From NCBI GenBank assembly GCA_964396375.1, contig CAYNEY010000016.1, positions 1 through 64,000 on the forward strand: a DNA stretch of 64,000 nt. The letters are read 5' to 3'. Made by a program: the position numbers and the translations under genes. Within the stretch, counting starts at the first letter, position 1. Every line of letters starts with the position of its first letter. The notes below the pieces were generated by a model. That model searched no databases. It saw only the letters and a program-made list of their open reading frames with translations, and had not been told where the DNA came from. Source of the stretch: FEN-1139 sp964396375. GTDB taxonomy: Bacteria; Myxococcota_A; Polyangia; Polyangiales; Polyangiaceae. Positions 35,563 to 45,250 of the stretch are shown here, in pieces.

Positions 35563-36875
35563 AAGCCTTCATCGGCGCTGCGGGGACGGGCAAGACGTAT
35601 CGCCTGATGAGCGAAGTGGAAGCGTGGCTGTCCAGTAATACCCTCGCAGAAGGTCAATGCGTGCTCGCGCTGACGCGAATGCATGGAGCGCGACGAAGGC
35701 TGGTTGAGCGTTTGAGGTCTACGTCAGCCCGTCAGAACTTTCGTTGCATGACGCTCGATCAGTTCGCGTGGATGATTGCTTGCCGGTGGCGTTCGCTCGG
35801 AGCTGTGAAAGCATCGCACTCCGTCGAAAGTTTGGACTACGACGCTACAGCGCATAGTGCAGCGGTCGCGTTGCGGCTTGATATGGTTAGGGGCTGGATC
35901 TCGGCCCGGTATCCACTGATAGTCGTCGACGAATTCCAGGACTGCCATGGTGGTCAGCTTGAGCTTGTCCAGGAATTGGCGCGTGCGGGAGATCTGTTCT
36001 TGGCCGCGGACGGATTTCAAGACCTTTCCAAGGGCGGTTATGCTCCAGCGGTGTCATGGCTCAAGGAAGAAGGGTGCGTGGAGGAGCTCGTCACAAATCA
36101 TCGCACCAAGATGTCGGGACTTCTGACAGCGGCGATCAGGATCCGCGGTGGGGAGATGATAGAGAAGGGGCAAGGATTGAAGATCCTTTCGGCGAGGAAT
36201 GCAAATGTGGGAGCGAAGTTCTTGGCGAATGAGATTCACTGGTCTAGCTACGCGGAGCTTGTTGTGCTGAGCCCCACGTCTCCCGATCGATCGCACTTCA
36301 TAGGAGGAGTGCTCGACCGTGTCTCGAGTGGTCCGTTCAAGGACAAGCATCGCTCCGTGGGGCCGTATCGAGTCGTTTGGCATGGTGCGATGAACGCGCG
36401 GAGCGATGAGGTGTGTCGCGCCCTCGGCTTGCCTGAGGAGGATTCTGTCCAAGTAGAGCTTGCCGAGTTGCCAGCTGTTGATTCCGTCGAGGGTCACCGG
36501 TTTGCGGAATGGGTTGCGCAGAAGCGGCGTCTTGGGCAGTCATCGTATTCTGCAAAAGAGCTACGAATGGCAGTGCAGCGATGCATACAACAATCACGGG
36601 CATGGTCGCAGTCCCCGCGCGGACTATGGGGAACAACGGTTCACGGCGCGAAGAACCGCGAGTTCGCTCGCGTTGTACTTCTTTGGCCCAACGAGACGCA
36701 GTCTGGTGAGCAAGCCGCTCGCCTCCTCTACAATGGGATAACTCGTGCGAAAGAGAGTGCCGTGATCATCGTTCAGGATTCGGACGGGAAGCGGTTGCAG
36801 CGGCCTCCGTTTTCAGGTTGGCAGAAGGCGGTAGAAGTCGAAGTGCCGAAGGTGCACCAGCTATCACTTTTTTGA
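35559..36875 (+). CDS. gajB: Gabija GajB, UvrD-like helicase
   Basis: 438-aa superfamily 1 helicase-like subunit. Walker A GAAGTGKT at 6-13; Walker B/motif II VVDEFQD with D124-E125; NHRTKMSG (motif IV-like); GTTVHGAKNREFARVVL (motif V) and NGITRAKESAVI (motif VI). In Gabija, GajB senses DNA ends and completes the supramolecular complex. The protein ends in QLSLF, identical to the pentapeptide by which many proteins bind the DNA-polymerase sliding clamp; that role here is inferred. Confidence 0.9.
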   Translation: MKAFIGAAGTGKTYRLMSEVEAWLSSNTLAEGQCVLALTRMHGARRRLVERLRSTSARQNFRCMTLDQFAWMIACRWRSLGAVKASHSVESLDYDATAHSAAVALRLDMVRGWISARYPLIVVDEFQDCHGGQLELVQELARAGDLFLAADGFQDLSKGGYAPAVSWLKEEGCVEELVTNHRTKMSGLLTAAIRIRGGEMIEKGQGLKILSARNANVGAKFLANEIHWSSYAELVVLSPTSPDRSHFIGGVLDRVSSGPFKDKHRSVGPYRVVWHGAMNARSDEVCRALGLPEEDSVQVELAELPAVDSVEGHRFAEWVAQKRRLGQSSYSAKELRMAVQRCIQQSRAWSQSPRGLWGTTVHGAKNREFARVVLLWPNETQSGEQAARLLYNGITRAKESAVIIVQDSDGKRLQRPPFSGWQKAVEVEVPKVHQLSLF

Positions 36876-37302
36876 CAGCGCGTACCGAGAGCTCGGTGAT
36901 GGGTTGCGGTTCTGGCGCAGCGAGACCAGCAACAAATGAACCAGAGTGTCCGTAATCACCAGTTTCGTTGATCGTGGTGCGCATCGCCCTGCAATAGCGT
37001 GATCGGCACGATCAGTCGATGTCCCACTTGCTCCCGATCAATCACTAGATCGCCTATCTCGGGAAACCCGTGGTCAACGGTGATTGGGGGATGGGAAGGA
37101 AGGCCGATGCTGTGCAACCCAGAAGACACGAACCGTCGTCGACGCGCGCCAGACGGCGTTCATCCGATCCTCTGGACTTCTCGACCCGGCGGCGGCGTGA
37201 TATCATTTCGTCACACCATCGTGCTCGCTAACGCGAGTCGACGAGTCACTCATTAGGTCAGAGACTCCGCAGTGGCGGACTTCCGACTCGCACATCTACT
37301 AC
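36876..37302. other. intergenic region between Gabija and RM system
   Basis: About 430 bp. A minus-strand stretch around 36965-37130 reads plausibly (ITVDHGFPEIGDLVIDRE) but lacks a proper start and family. No other gene is supported; the promoter of the methyltransferase should be here. Confidence 0.3.
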
Positions 37303-39201
37303 ATGAAAAGGGAAAGCACCTCGTCACGAACGCAACAACCGGGTCCCATCCTGAAATGGGCCGGGGGAAAGACGCAACTTCTCGGTCAATTGCTTCCGAA
37401 GATCGGACCCAATTACCGTCGCTATGTCGAGCCGTTCTTCGGTGGAGGAGCGCTGTTCTTCAACCTGAAGCCGAGCGACGCCATCATCGCTGATATCAAT
37501 CCGGAGCTCATTAGCCTGTATCGGACGGTAGCGACGGACGTCGAAGGCGTGATCGAGTACCTCGGTCAGTATCGCAACACGGAGAGAATGTTCTACCAGG
37601 TACGAGCCCAGGACTGGACTCAGTTGTCACAGGTTGAGGCCGCGGCGAGGACGATCTACTTGAACCGAACTTGCTTCAATGGTCTCTATCGCGTCAATCG
37701 GAAGGGTCAGTTCAACGTTCCGTTCGGTAGATATCGCAACCCGAAGATCGTGGACGCCATGGCTCTTCGCGAGGCGTCTGAGTTGTTGGCAAAGACCACG
37801 ATCCTCTGTGCCGACTACAAGACCGTTCTCGGTCAACATGTAGCATCCGGGGATCTGGTCTTTCTTGATCCGCCATATCTGCCGATATCGAGGAACGCCG
37901 ATTTTCGGCGGTACACCAAAGAGCAGTTCTCCGAGGACGAGCACGTCACGTTGGCAGGGGAGGTAAGGAAACTCCACGACCGAGGCTGCCACGTGATTCT
38001 GACCAACTCCAACCATCCGCTCGTCCGGGAACTGTACCGGGAGTTCGATGTCGAGATCGTTCAAACCAAAAGATACATCAGCTGCCATGGCACCGAGCGG
38101 AGGGGAGAGGACGTCATTGTCACACCACGGTCGAAACCGGTGGAGTCTGCGTCGCGTCGCTTTGCCCGCGACGAAGAGGTTCAACTCGCGAGCTTCCCGC
38201 CGACTCGCTATATGGGTTCGAAGAGCAAGCTGGTCGAGCGCATCTGGGATGCGACAGCGCGTTTCGAATTCGAGTCGGTTCTGGATCTGTTTTCCGGCTC
38301 TGGAATCGTAGGGTACATGTTCAAGACGCGTGGCAAGCGAGTAATCTCGAACGACTACATGGCGATGTCGGCGACGTTCGCTACCGCGCTCATCGAGAAC
38401 AATCACGTCGTCCTCGGCCGCGATGAAGCGCGAGCGCTCTGTGAACCGAAAGGCCGCGTGGACGATTTCGTGCGTCGCACCTTCAAAGGGCTGTACTTCG
38501 AGGATCCCGAGAACGCGTTGATCGACGTGATTCGGTCGAATATCGCCAGAATGCGTAATCGATACAAGAAGGCACTGGCCATGTCGGCACTCGTGAGAGC
38601 ATGTCTCAAGAAGCGGCCACGTGGCATATTCACGTACGTTGGGCACCGATACGACGATGGGCGAAACGATTTGCGGAAGCCGCTCAAGCAACAGTTTCTG
38701 GAGGCTGTGGAGTCGTTGAATGGTGCGGTGTTCGACAACGGAAGACCAAATGAGGCCATCCACGGAGATGCGATGGGAGTGGAAGTCGATACTCCGGACT
38801 TGGTCTACATCGATCCTCCCTACTACAGCCCCCATTCGGACAACGAGTACGTACGGCGATACCACTTCGTGGAGGGTCTGTCGCGAGCATGGAAGAACGT
38901 GGAGATTCAAACCGACACCCTGACGAAGAAATTCAAGAGCTACCCGACGCCGTTCTCGACCATGGATGGCGCAAAAGCCGCGTTTGATGTACTGTTTAGC
39001 CGCTTCAAGAAGAGCATTCTTGTGGTGTCCTACTCGTCGAACAGCCTGCCGACGAAGGACGAGCTGGTGGCGTTGATGCGGAAGTACAAGAGAAACGTAG
39101 ACGTCATTCAGATTGACCACAGATACTCGTTCGGTAATCAAGGCAGTCGCGCGGGGCGCAACAAGAACGAGGTCAAGGAGTACATCTTCTTGGGATATTG
39201 A
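37303..39201 (+). CDS. bifunctional D12-class adenine methyltransferase (FokI-type)
   Basis: 632 aa containing two complete N6-adenine methyltransferase domains in tandem. Domain 1 (about 12-280) has WAGGKTQLL, EPFFGGGAL (43-51) and DPPY at 189-192, a Dam-like layout. Domain 2 (about 300-632) has RYMGSKSKLV, DLFSGSG beginning at D328, and DPPYYSPHSDNEY at 504-516. This matches M.FokI, whose two domains protect the two strands of an asymmetric site. It is followed 8 bases later by the endonuclease gene. It protects host DNA from the cognate enzyme. Confidence 0.92.
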   Translation: MKRESTSSRTQQPGPILKWAGGKTQLLGQLLPKIGPNYRRYVEPFFGGGALFFNLKPSDAIIADINPELISLYRTVATDVEGVIEYLGQYRNTERMFYQVRAQDWTQLSQVEAAARTIYLNRTCFNGLYRVNRKGQFNVPFGRYRNPKIVDAMALREASELLAKTTILCADYKTVLGQHVASGDLVFLDPPYLPISRNADFRRYTKEQFSEDEHVTLAGEVRKLHDRGCHVILTNSNHPLVRELYREFDVEIVQTKRYISCHGTERRGEDVIVTPRSKPVESASRRFARDEEVQLASFPPTRYMGSKSKLVERIWDATARFEFESVLDLFSGSGIVGYMFKTRGKRVISNDYMAMSATFATALIENNHVVLGRDEARALCEPKGRVDDFVRRTFKGLYFEDPENALIDVIRSNIARMRNRYKKALAMSALVRACLKKRPRGIFTYVGHRYDDGRNDLRKPLKQQFLEAVESLNGAVFDNGRPNEAIHGDAMGVEVDTPDLVYIDPPYYSPHSDNEYVRRYHFVEGLSRAWKNVEIQTDTLTKKFKSYPTPFSTMDGAKAAFDVLFSRFKKSILVVSYSSNSLPTKDELVALMRKYKRNVDVIQIDHRYSFGNQGSRAGRNKNEVKEYIFLGY

Positions 39202-39208
39202 AACCGAT

Positions 39209-40915
39209 GTGAGGCCATGGCACCTAGGTAACACCACTGTGCGCAGCCCATTCCGCTTACGGGAGGGGCTACTTGCGTTGCAGAAATCCCCGCTCGAGGG
39301 GCACCTACGCGGGAGATCGCAGGAGATTGCCTTTCGAGACCTGCTAGGCGCACACGGTATCGTCGAGTTGGGAACCGACACGACATACAGCGTGGGACGG
39401 AAGTGGCGGTCGGCGCTGACCAAGCTCGGTTTCCTGTATCCCGAGGTGCCGCGGACATTGGGAATACCCCAGTCGGATATCGGGGAACGCGACCGGATCA
39501 CGCCCAATGGACTGCGGTTGATGGCGGCCGAGACGGTTCCAGCGATGCAGGAGTGCTTCCTTCGCGCTCTTGCGGCCTATGTGATCCCGACCGCGATGGA
39601 GACCGGCTACGAGTTCGCGGTATTCTCACCATTGCAGCATATCTTGAAAGTGATGCTGGGTCTCGAGAGCGCCACGGGAAATACGCGAATCAACTTCATC
39701 GAGATGGCCGTGATCATACAGCTGACCAGCGGTGAGGACGATGTGGACGAGATCGCCCAAAGGATCGTCACGTTCCGTAGCGAGCGCAACGCTGCGGCGA
39801 ACAAGCGGCGTTTCGACCGGAACCAACGCGAGCAGGCAGGTTCCGTGCATGGCTACAAAGCCAGTACGTTCACCGACTACGCTGATGCCAACTTCCGATA
39901 CCTGAAGGCAACCGGCTTGGTGCAAAGTGCTGGGAGAGGCCTCGGACTAATCCCAGAGAAGCGAGCATTCATCGAGGAGTACGTTGGTCAGAACCACATA
40001 CCGACATCGCCGAGCGCGTATCTATCGACGCTCTGCAACGGAGCAGCGCTTCCAACAGACAACAGGAGTTCGGCGATGGTGGTGTTGGGCGATCTGGTGG
40101 AGCGCCTCCGTGAGAGAAGTATCCCGTTTGACCTTTCGAACCGGTCATTGGAAACTGCCGCGGATATCGGGATCGTCCGCTACGAGGCCGAGGAACTTCT
40201 CAATGAGTCGAACGAGGAAACCTACGCGAACCAGCAGGCAGGAGAGTGGCAGGAGATCGCAGCGTATATGTCGGTACTTGCCAATTCCTCGAGGCGCGTG
40301 ACGCTATCAGATGAGCGGTCAATACAGGTTCCGAAGGCCGAGGCGGCGGCGTACTTCGAGTGGGTGCTGTGGCGAGCCTTCCTGGCGATCGACAGCCTCA
40401 CGAACAAGCCGTACGAGGCTCGTCGGTTCAAGATCGACCAAGACTACCTTCCGATTGGAACGGCACCAGGGAACGGACCGGATCTCATCTTTGAGTTCGC
40501 GGACTTCACTTTGGTCGTCGAGGTGACTCTGACGCAGAATTCGCGGCAGGAGGCCGCGGAAGGGGAGCCTGTGCGTCGTCACGTGGCGGCAGCGGCTACC
40601 GAAAGAACTCCGAAGCCGGTCTATTGTCTGTTCGTCGCGAACAAGATCGACATCAACACGATCGACACGTTTCGCAGGGGGGATTGGTTCCTGGACGAAC
40701 AGAACCGAGTGCGCCTCAATATCGTTCCAATAACGTTGGCCCAGTTCGTCGAGTTCTTCCGGGCGATGTTCTCACGGAACGCAGTGAGCGTATCGCGAGT
40801 GCGGGCGTTGCTCGATGCGTGTTGCGCGCTGCGAGACGGACATGAAGCCACGGAATGGCGGCGAGCCATCGAGTCAAGTATTGACGAGCAGGTGAGGGAT
40901 ATTGTTCGGCAGTGA
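39209..40915 (+). CDS. AlwI-family type IIS restriction endonuclease
   Basis: 568 aa beginning at GTG 39209, eight bases after the methyltransferase stop; an ATG at 39113 inside that gene is a longer alternative. The C-terminal cleavage domain shows GPDLIFEF (D425) and VVEVTL (E438-V-T440), a PD-(D/E)xK-type site with Thr in place of Lys, then RQEAAEGEPVRRHVA and YCLFVANKIDINT, which are typical of AlwI/FokI-like enzymes. The N-terminal region would recognise DNA. Cuts unmodified DNA at a distance from an asymmetric, probably GGATx-type site; the exact sequence is inferred from the family only. Confidence 0.85.
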   Translation: MRPWHLGNTTVRSPFRLREGLLALQKSPLEGHLRGRSQEIAFRDLLGAHGIVELGTDTTYSVGRKWRSALTKLGFLYPEVPRTLGIPQSDIGERDRITPNGLRLMAAETVPAMQECFLRALAAYVIPTAMETGYEFAVFSPLQHILKVMLGLESATGNTRINFIEMAVIIQLTSGEDDVDEIAQRIVTFRSERNAAANKRRFDRNQREQAGSVHGYKASTFTDYADANFRYLKATGLVQSAGRGLGLIPEKRAFIEEYVGQNHIPTSPSAYLSTLCNGAALPTDNRSSAMVVLGDLVERLRERSIPFDLSNRSLETAADIGIVRYEAEELLNESNEETYANQQAGEWQEIAAYMSVLANSSRRVTLSDERSIQVPKAEAAAYFEWVLWRAFLAIDSLTNKPYEARRFKIDQDYLPIGTAPGNGPDLIFEFADFTLVVEVTLTQNSRQEAAEGEPVRRHVAAAATERTPKPVYCLFVANKIDINTIDTFRRGDWFLDEQNRVRLNIVPITLAQFVEFFRAMFSRNAVSVSRVRALLDACCALRDGHEATEWRRAIESSIDEQVRDIVRQ

Positions 40916-41234
40916 CGGTGTTCCTTCATCATTCCTGGCGCCTGGACCAGAACGGTGCGGTCGAGCTGCCCGCACGAGTGCATCCGGTGGAACTGGGCAC
41001 TACCGGATGCCCCCTGTGTTCGTGTCTCGGGTCTCGCGGACACTGACACGGGCCGCATCCGATCTGAAGCGCCGATGCTTCGCAATATTCTCACGGAGAA
41101 GGAGCTTGATGTGGCCGGTCGAAAGAGCGTATTCTCTCAACACCGAGCCAAGCGACGGCGTTTGCGCAAGGTGTGAGCGACGTGGGCGATTGCAGGCTTA
41201 GTGTTCGAACTCGCAAGATAAGGACGAGAGTGCG
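40916..41234. other. intergenic region
   Basis: About 320 bp downstream of the restriction gene and upstream of the 41235 operon. No convincing gene; the promoter of the following three-gene operon is expected here. Confidence 0.35.
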
Positions 41235-42233
41235 ATGGCAAGAAGTGGCTATGCCGCAACAATCAGACGGCGAGAACGCGAAGCAGCGCGGTACCGGCGT
41301 GAACTTGCCCTGGAGGCGAAACACCGCGACAAATGGCTTGCCGTGAAGCATGCGCAATACGAAGTGCAGGTGTATGAAAACCAAATCGCTTTCGTCTTGT
41401 CGATGCACAAGGATTGCGGACCCATCTGGGAATGGTCAGCAGTCCTGGCATCGCAACCACCGCCCATCCCCGAGCGCACGAACGTTTTCGAGACCGCGGC
41501 ACGCGAGGCGGCAGTTCGCTACAGCCCTGGTTTCTTCGAGAAGCTCTTCAGTAACGTGGAGAGGCGACGGGCAGAGCTGCAGCAAGCGATTCTCGAGGGA
41601 CAAGGTCAGGACGTCGCTGCGTATGCAGAGGCATACTCAGCTTACATCGCCCAGGTGGAGCTGCTCCAGTGGCAACAACGAATGGCGCACGGTGTCATGT
41701 CTGGTGATGTCGCGGCCTACGCGACTGTCGTTGAGGAACTCGCTCCGTTTGATGAACTTGTAGATGCCGGCATGACTGTTCGAGTACGCACGCTGCGTCT
41801 TGACGTGGCTGTTCTGGACTGCATCGTGAGGGACGGATCGATTGTCCCAATGGAAGAGAAGAAACTGACCGCGGCGGGCAAACTGTCGACGAAGAAACTG
41901 GCACTGGGCACCTACTGGGGCTACTATCAAGATTACGTTTGTGGTTGCGCGTTGCGTGTCGCCAGAGAAGTGTACGCACTGCTTCCGCTACCGCGCGTTG
42001 TCGTCAACGTCTGCACACCTGGAATCGACAGCTCGACCGGTCATGAGTGCGTGCAGACTGTTCTCGCTGTGAGCATTCCGCGAGGTACCCTGATGGCGTT
42101 GAACTTCGATGCACTGGACCCTTCCGATGCCATGAGGAACTTCTCGCCACGGATGAAATTCAAGAAGACAACCGGATTTGAGCCCGTGGACCCGATACAT
42201 GCTGACGAGGCATTCGTCATGACGGGGAGGTAG
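41235..42233 (+). CDS. hypothetical protein, first gene of a tight three-gene operon
   Basis: 332 aa. AAGGACGAGAG precedes the start. Residues 5-55 are a basic coiled coil (RRREREAARYRRELALEAKH), the middle is helical and Gln/Ala-rich, and the C-terminal ~140 residues are alpha/beta with VPMEEKKLTAAGKLSTKKLA and two Cys (CGCALR, VNVCTPG). EEKK after a strand could be a nuclease-like acidic-Lys site, but I cannot name the family. It ends 2 bases before the GIY-YIG gene, so it probably works with it. Confidence 0.55.
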   Translation: MARSGYAATIRRREREAARYRRELALEAKHRDKWLAVKHAQYEVQVYENQIAFVLSMHKDCGPIWEWSAVLASQPPPIPERTNVFETAAREAAVRYSPGFFEKLFSNVERRRAELQQAILEGQGQDVAAYAEAYSAYIAQVELLQWQQRMAHGVMSGDVAAYATVVEELAPFDELVDAGMTVRVRTLRLDVAVLDCIVRDGSIVPMEEKKLTAAGKLSTKKLALGTYWGYYQDYVCGCALRVAREVYALLPLPRVVVNVCTPGIDSSTGHECVQTVLAVSIPRGTLMALNFDALDPSDAMRNFSPRMKFKKTTGFEPVDPIHADEAFVMTGR

Positions 42234-42235
42234 GC

Positions 42236-43483
42236 GTGACCCCTCGAGGCTGGTATCCGGATCCCGACAACGGATCTCAGTTGCGATGGTGGGACGGGAC
42301 GTGTTGGACCGCTCATGTCCATGCCGCACAACCGGTCTCGCCGTCTCCAGAATCACCAACAGCGATCCTGACTCCAGAGGTCATCCGCCATAGAGAGGAC
42401 ATTGCCAAGCTGCAAGAGGAACGGGAACGTCTTGCGCGCGAGATCGTCGAGACGCGGGAGATCATAGCTCTCCAGGAAGTGGGTGTTTACGGGTACTCCC
42501 ACCGGCTCGAACATGCTCTTGCCTACAAGGAGGCGCTGGCACAGCTTGGTGACGGCATCCGAAAGGCGATCAAGGCTGGCACGGCCGTTGTGGGAACGAC
42601 ACAATGGTCGATCAATGGATCTCAGAAGGATGGCGCGAAAATGGTTGCTGACTTCTGCAAGCTGATGCTCCGGGCGTACAACAATGAGGTCGACAACACT
42701 GTCTGCGACCTGAAGCCGTTTATGCTCGACGCCGCGATTCAGCGTCTGGAGAAAGTACGCCAGACGATTCAGAAGCTCGGAGCGGCCATGAGAATCGAGG
42801 TGACGCAATCGTACCACGTGCTTCGCATCGAGGAGCTTCGTCTCACCGCGGACTACTTGGCCAAACGGGAGGAAGAGAGGGAGCATGAGCGCGAAGCGCG
42901 TGCTCGACTGAAAGAGGAGGAAGCGGCTCGCCGAGAGTTGGAGCGAGAGCAAGCGCGACTTGAGAAAGAGAGGTCGCACTACGAGGCGGTTGTGGCTGCC
43001 ATGCGGGCCAAGGGCAATGAGACTGCGGCGATCGAAGCCGAAGCCAAGATGTCGGAGATTGATAGTGCGATTGCGGGGATCGAAAACCGCACGGCAAACA
43101 CCCGTGCCGGATACGTGTACTGCATATCGAACGTAGGCTCATTTGGCCCAGGTGTTGTGAAGATAGGCCTCACACGACGCCTCGATCCGATGGACCGGGT
43201 GCGGGAACTGGGCGACGCGTCTGTGCCGTTCCGGTTCGACGTTCATGCGCTGATCTTCAGCGAGGATGCGGTTGGATTGGAGACGATGCTTCACCAGCGT
43301 TTCGCCGAAAAGCGAGTGAACGCCGTCAACGAACATCGCGAGTTCTTCTATGCAACCCCCGGAGAGGTGCGAGCTGTGCTGGAGGCGGTTCGGGGGAGCC
43401 TGATCACTTTCCAGGAGGAGCCAGAAGCATTGGAGTGGCGGCAGAGTGAACATGTGCGACGGAACCTGAGTGTAGCGGGCTAG
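42236..43483 (+). CDS. DUF2510 / DUF4041 / T5orf172 GIY-YIG protein
   Basis: 415 aa from a GTG start with GGAGGTAGG upstream. Domain order: DUF2510 PRGWYPDPDN (3-12) through LRWWDGTCWTAH; DUF4041-like helical region (about 50-190); charged coiled coil (about 200-275); C-terminal T5orf172 GIY-YIG-type nuclease with AGYVYCISNVGSFGPG, VKIGLTRR, and EFFYATPGEV. Similar proteins occur in phages and defence islands. The nuclease, tethered by a coiled coil, probably acts with the flanking genes, which touch it on both sides. Confidence 0.8.
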   Translation: MTPRGWYPDPDNGSQLRWWDGTCWTAHVHAAQPVSPSPESPTAILTPEVIRHREDIAKLQEERERLAREIVETREIIALQEVGVYGYSHRLEHALAYKEALAQLGDGIRKAIKAGTAVVGTTQWSINGSQKDGAKMVADFCKLMLRAYNNEVDNTVCDLKPFMLDAAIQRLEKVRQTIQKLGAAMRIEVTQSYHVLRIEELRLTADYLAKREEEREHEREARARLKEEEAARRELEREQARLEKERSHYEAVVAAMRAKGNETAAIEAEAKMSEIDSAIAGIENRTANTRAGYVYCISNVGSFGPGVVKIGLTRRLDPMDRVRELGDASVPFRFDVHALIFSEDAVGLETMLHQRFAEKRVNAVNEHREFFYATPGEVRAVLEAVRGSLITFQEEPEALEWRQSEHVRRNLSVAG

Positions 43484-44443
43484 ATGGACGACAACGTCGG
43501 AATGTCCCATATGATGGCGAGCAACGAGGAGCAAGAAGTTCGAGAGCGCGTGATCGATGAAGGCACGGCCTGTCGGTGCTCGAGTGCCGAAGAATTCTTG
43601 GACCGGATCAGCCCCCGACATCCACTGTGGCAAGAGCCGGGGCCGTCGGCATGGATCTTCCGAGGTCACGGTAGCTCGAAGTGGAAGCTCCTTGCGAGTG
43701 CGTACAGGCCCAAAGCATTTGATTCGTTCCTGCCCCCGGCGTCCTCCAGTGATCCAGAAGATGATGGGGAGGTGATGACGATGCAACAATGCCTCCTCAA
43801 CGCGTTCTACGACGCAATCAACTCGGTGGGTCTGTCAGTACCAAGCAGCGAGCCGAGTCCGAAGAAGGTTGGCTCCGAGACGACGCACGGTGACGAGGCT
43901 CACGTTATGTCGTGGCCGTTGCTTGCGCTGGCGCAGCACCACGGTCTCCCAACGATGCTTCTTGACTGGACTAGGCTGGCCAGAAACGCCGCGTACTTCG
44001 CGGCGGCGAGTGCCACCGAAATGGATATCGGGGACAAGGGCACGCTGGACGTCTGGGCTCTTCGGTGCGACGTGCTTGAGAGGCAGCGAATGGGCTGGGA
44101 CGTGGAAGGAGAGCTCGAAGTGTTCCGCGCACCCCTGAGCACGAACCCCAACCTCCGAGCTCAGGCGGGCTTGTTCACAGTGGTTCGTGGTAGGGAGATC
44201 GCGACGCCCGTGGATGACTTCCTTGTCGAGTGGGCATCGAAGCATCGCGCTCGGCTAGCGAGTCCGATCATGAGACGTCTCTCCTTACCCCACACAGAGG
44301 CACCGAAGCTCCTGCGTTTGCTGTCGTACGAAGGCGTCACGGGCGGTTCGATGTTTCCGGGATACGACGGCATCGTAAGGAGTATTCGAGAGCAGGTTCG
44401 GTGGGACCGGCCGCCACGCAGGGACCCAAGTCGGTGGAGGTAA
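43484..44443 (+). CDS. FRG-domain protein
   Basis: 319 aa whose ATG directly follows the previous stop. The FRG domain shows SAWIFRGHGSSKWKL, LALAQHHGLPTMLLDWT, NAAYFAA and SMFPGYDGI, the full set of conserved motifs. The family is widespread in toxins and defence loci and is suspected to have nucleotide- or ADP-ribose-related activity; no mechanism is firmly known to me. It closes the 41235-44443 operon. Confidence 0.82.
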   Translation: MDDNVGMSHMMASNEEQEVRERVIDEGTACRCSSAEEFLDRISPRHPLWQEPGPSAWIFRGHGSSKWKLLASAYRPKAFDSFLPPASSSDPEDDGEVMTMQQCLLNAFYDAINSVGLSVPSSEPSPKKVGSETTHGDEAHVMSWPLLALAQHHGLPTMLLDWTRLARNAAYFAAASATEMDIGDKGTLDVWALRCDVLERQRMGWDVEGELEVFRAPLSTNPNLRAQAGLFTVVRGREIATPVDDFLVEWASKHRARLASPIMRRLSLPHTEAPKLLRLLSYEGVTGGSMFPGYDGIVRSIREQVRWDRPPRRDPSRWR

Positions 44444-44599
44444 AGAGGGCTGCCCGAGGTGGTGGTCTGCTCGAAAGAGGCCAACGGATGGGCAGTTCTG
44501 CCCCGGACGCCGGCCGATCAGAATCTCATGTTCATACATAATCTTGGGTACCGCACTTAAGTTCTTGCGCGCACATGAGCAGGTGGCTAAATATCCTTC

Positions 44600-45250
44600 G
44601 TGACAAGCCCACATGATCCAGGCCCGCTGTTCGCCTCGACGTTCTCTGTCGCCATTCGAAACGAGCTGACTGACGCCTTGGCCGCGGCGTACGCCACCGC
44701 CACCGAGCTTCACGATCCAAAGCGGGGCTCGAACGAGTCAACCTTTGGCTACGGGTTGTACCACTACTCGATTCACGAGATTTGTGCTCGTGTCGGCGAC
44801 CGGATGACAGTGGTGAGTCGTCAGCCATCGTTCCGCTTCCGCGTTGGGGACTATGAGTTGGCCTGTCATCGGGTTGGCACGAGTGAACGAGAGGACATTT
44901 GCCAGTCGTTTCCCAACGCCGAGAACGCCGCCTACACCATGTGCGAAGCGCAACTTTGGCTTCCGGGCATGGGAGGTTCTCCTGGCCTGCAACAGGCCCG
45001 CCGCCTCGTTCTGGCCCACATGGGGAATGCCGAGGATGGTTTCAGGGCTGCATATCTCTGCATCCCGGGTGAGACGGATGGGACGAGGATTGTGCGCTGG
45101 GCCTTCGCAGACCCTATCTGGACGGCTGGACAGTCCGTTGAGGACAACGGGTTGCACCTGGCTGACAACGAGGTACCCGAGGAGTCCGTTGGCGAGCCAG
45201 TTGTGCGTCGCAAGCCAAAGAAGGATACCGCCGACGAGGACAATGAATAG
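44600..45250 (+). CDS. hypothetical partner of the XRE-ImmA protein
   Basis: 216 aa from a GTG start. Globular alpha/beta with VGDYELACHRVGTSERED, QARRLVLAHMGN and a charged tail (RRKPKKDTADEDNE). The stop overlaps the next gene by 8 bases. Genes in this position beside XRE-ImmA/IrrE regulators are often the regulated partner or toxin; I do not recognise a catalytic motif. Confidence 0.6.
   Translation: MTSPHDPGPLFASTFSVAIRNELTDALAAAYATATELHDPKRGSNESTFGYGLYHYSIHEICARVGDRMTVVSRQPSFRFRVGDYELACHRVGTSEREDICQSFPNAENAAYTMCEAQLWLPGMGGSPGLQQARRLVLAHMGNAEDGFRAAYLCIPGETDGTRIVRWAFADPIWTAGQSVEDNGLHLADNEVPEESVGEPVVRRKPKKDTADEDNE

Noticed and set aside
36965..37150. Minus-strand frame reading ITVDHGFPEIGDLVIDRE
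   Set aside because: About 57 codons from a GTG with no ribosome-binding site or family; probably chance or remnant.
40955..41176. Possible small control protein upstream of the 41235 operon
   Set aside because: The last 33 residues look basic and helical but there is no ribosome-binding site or known family.
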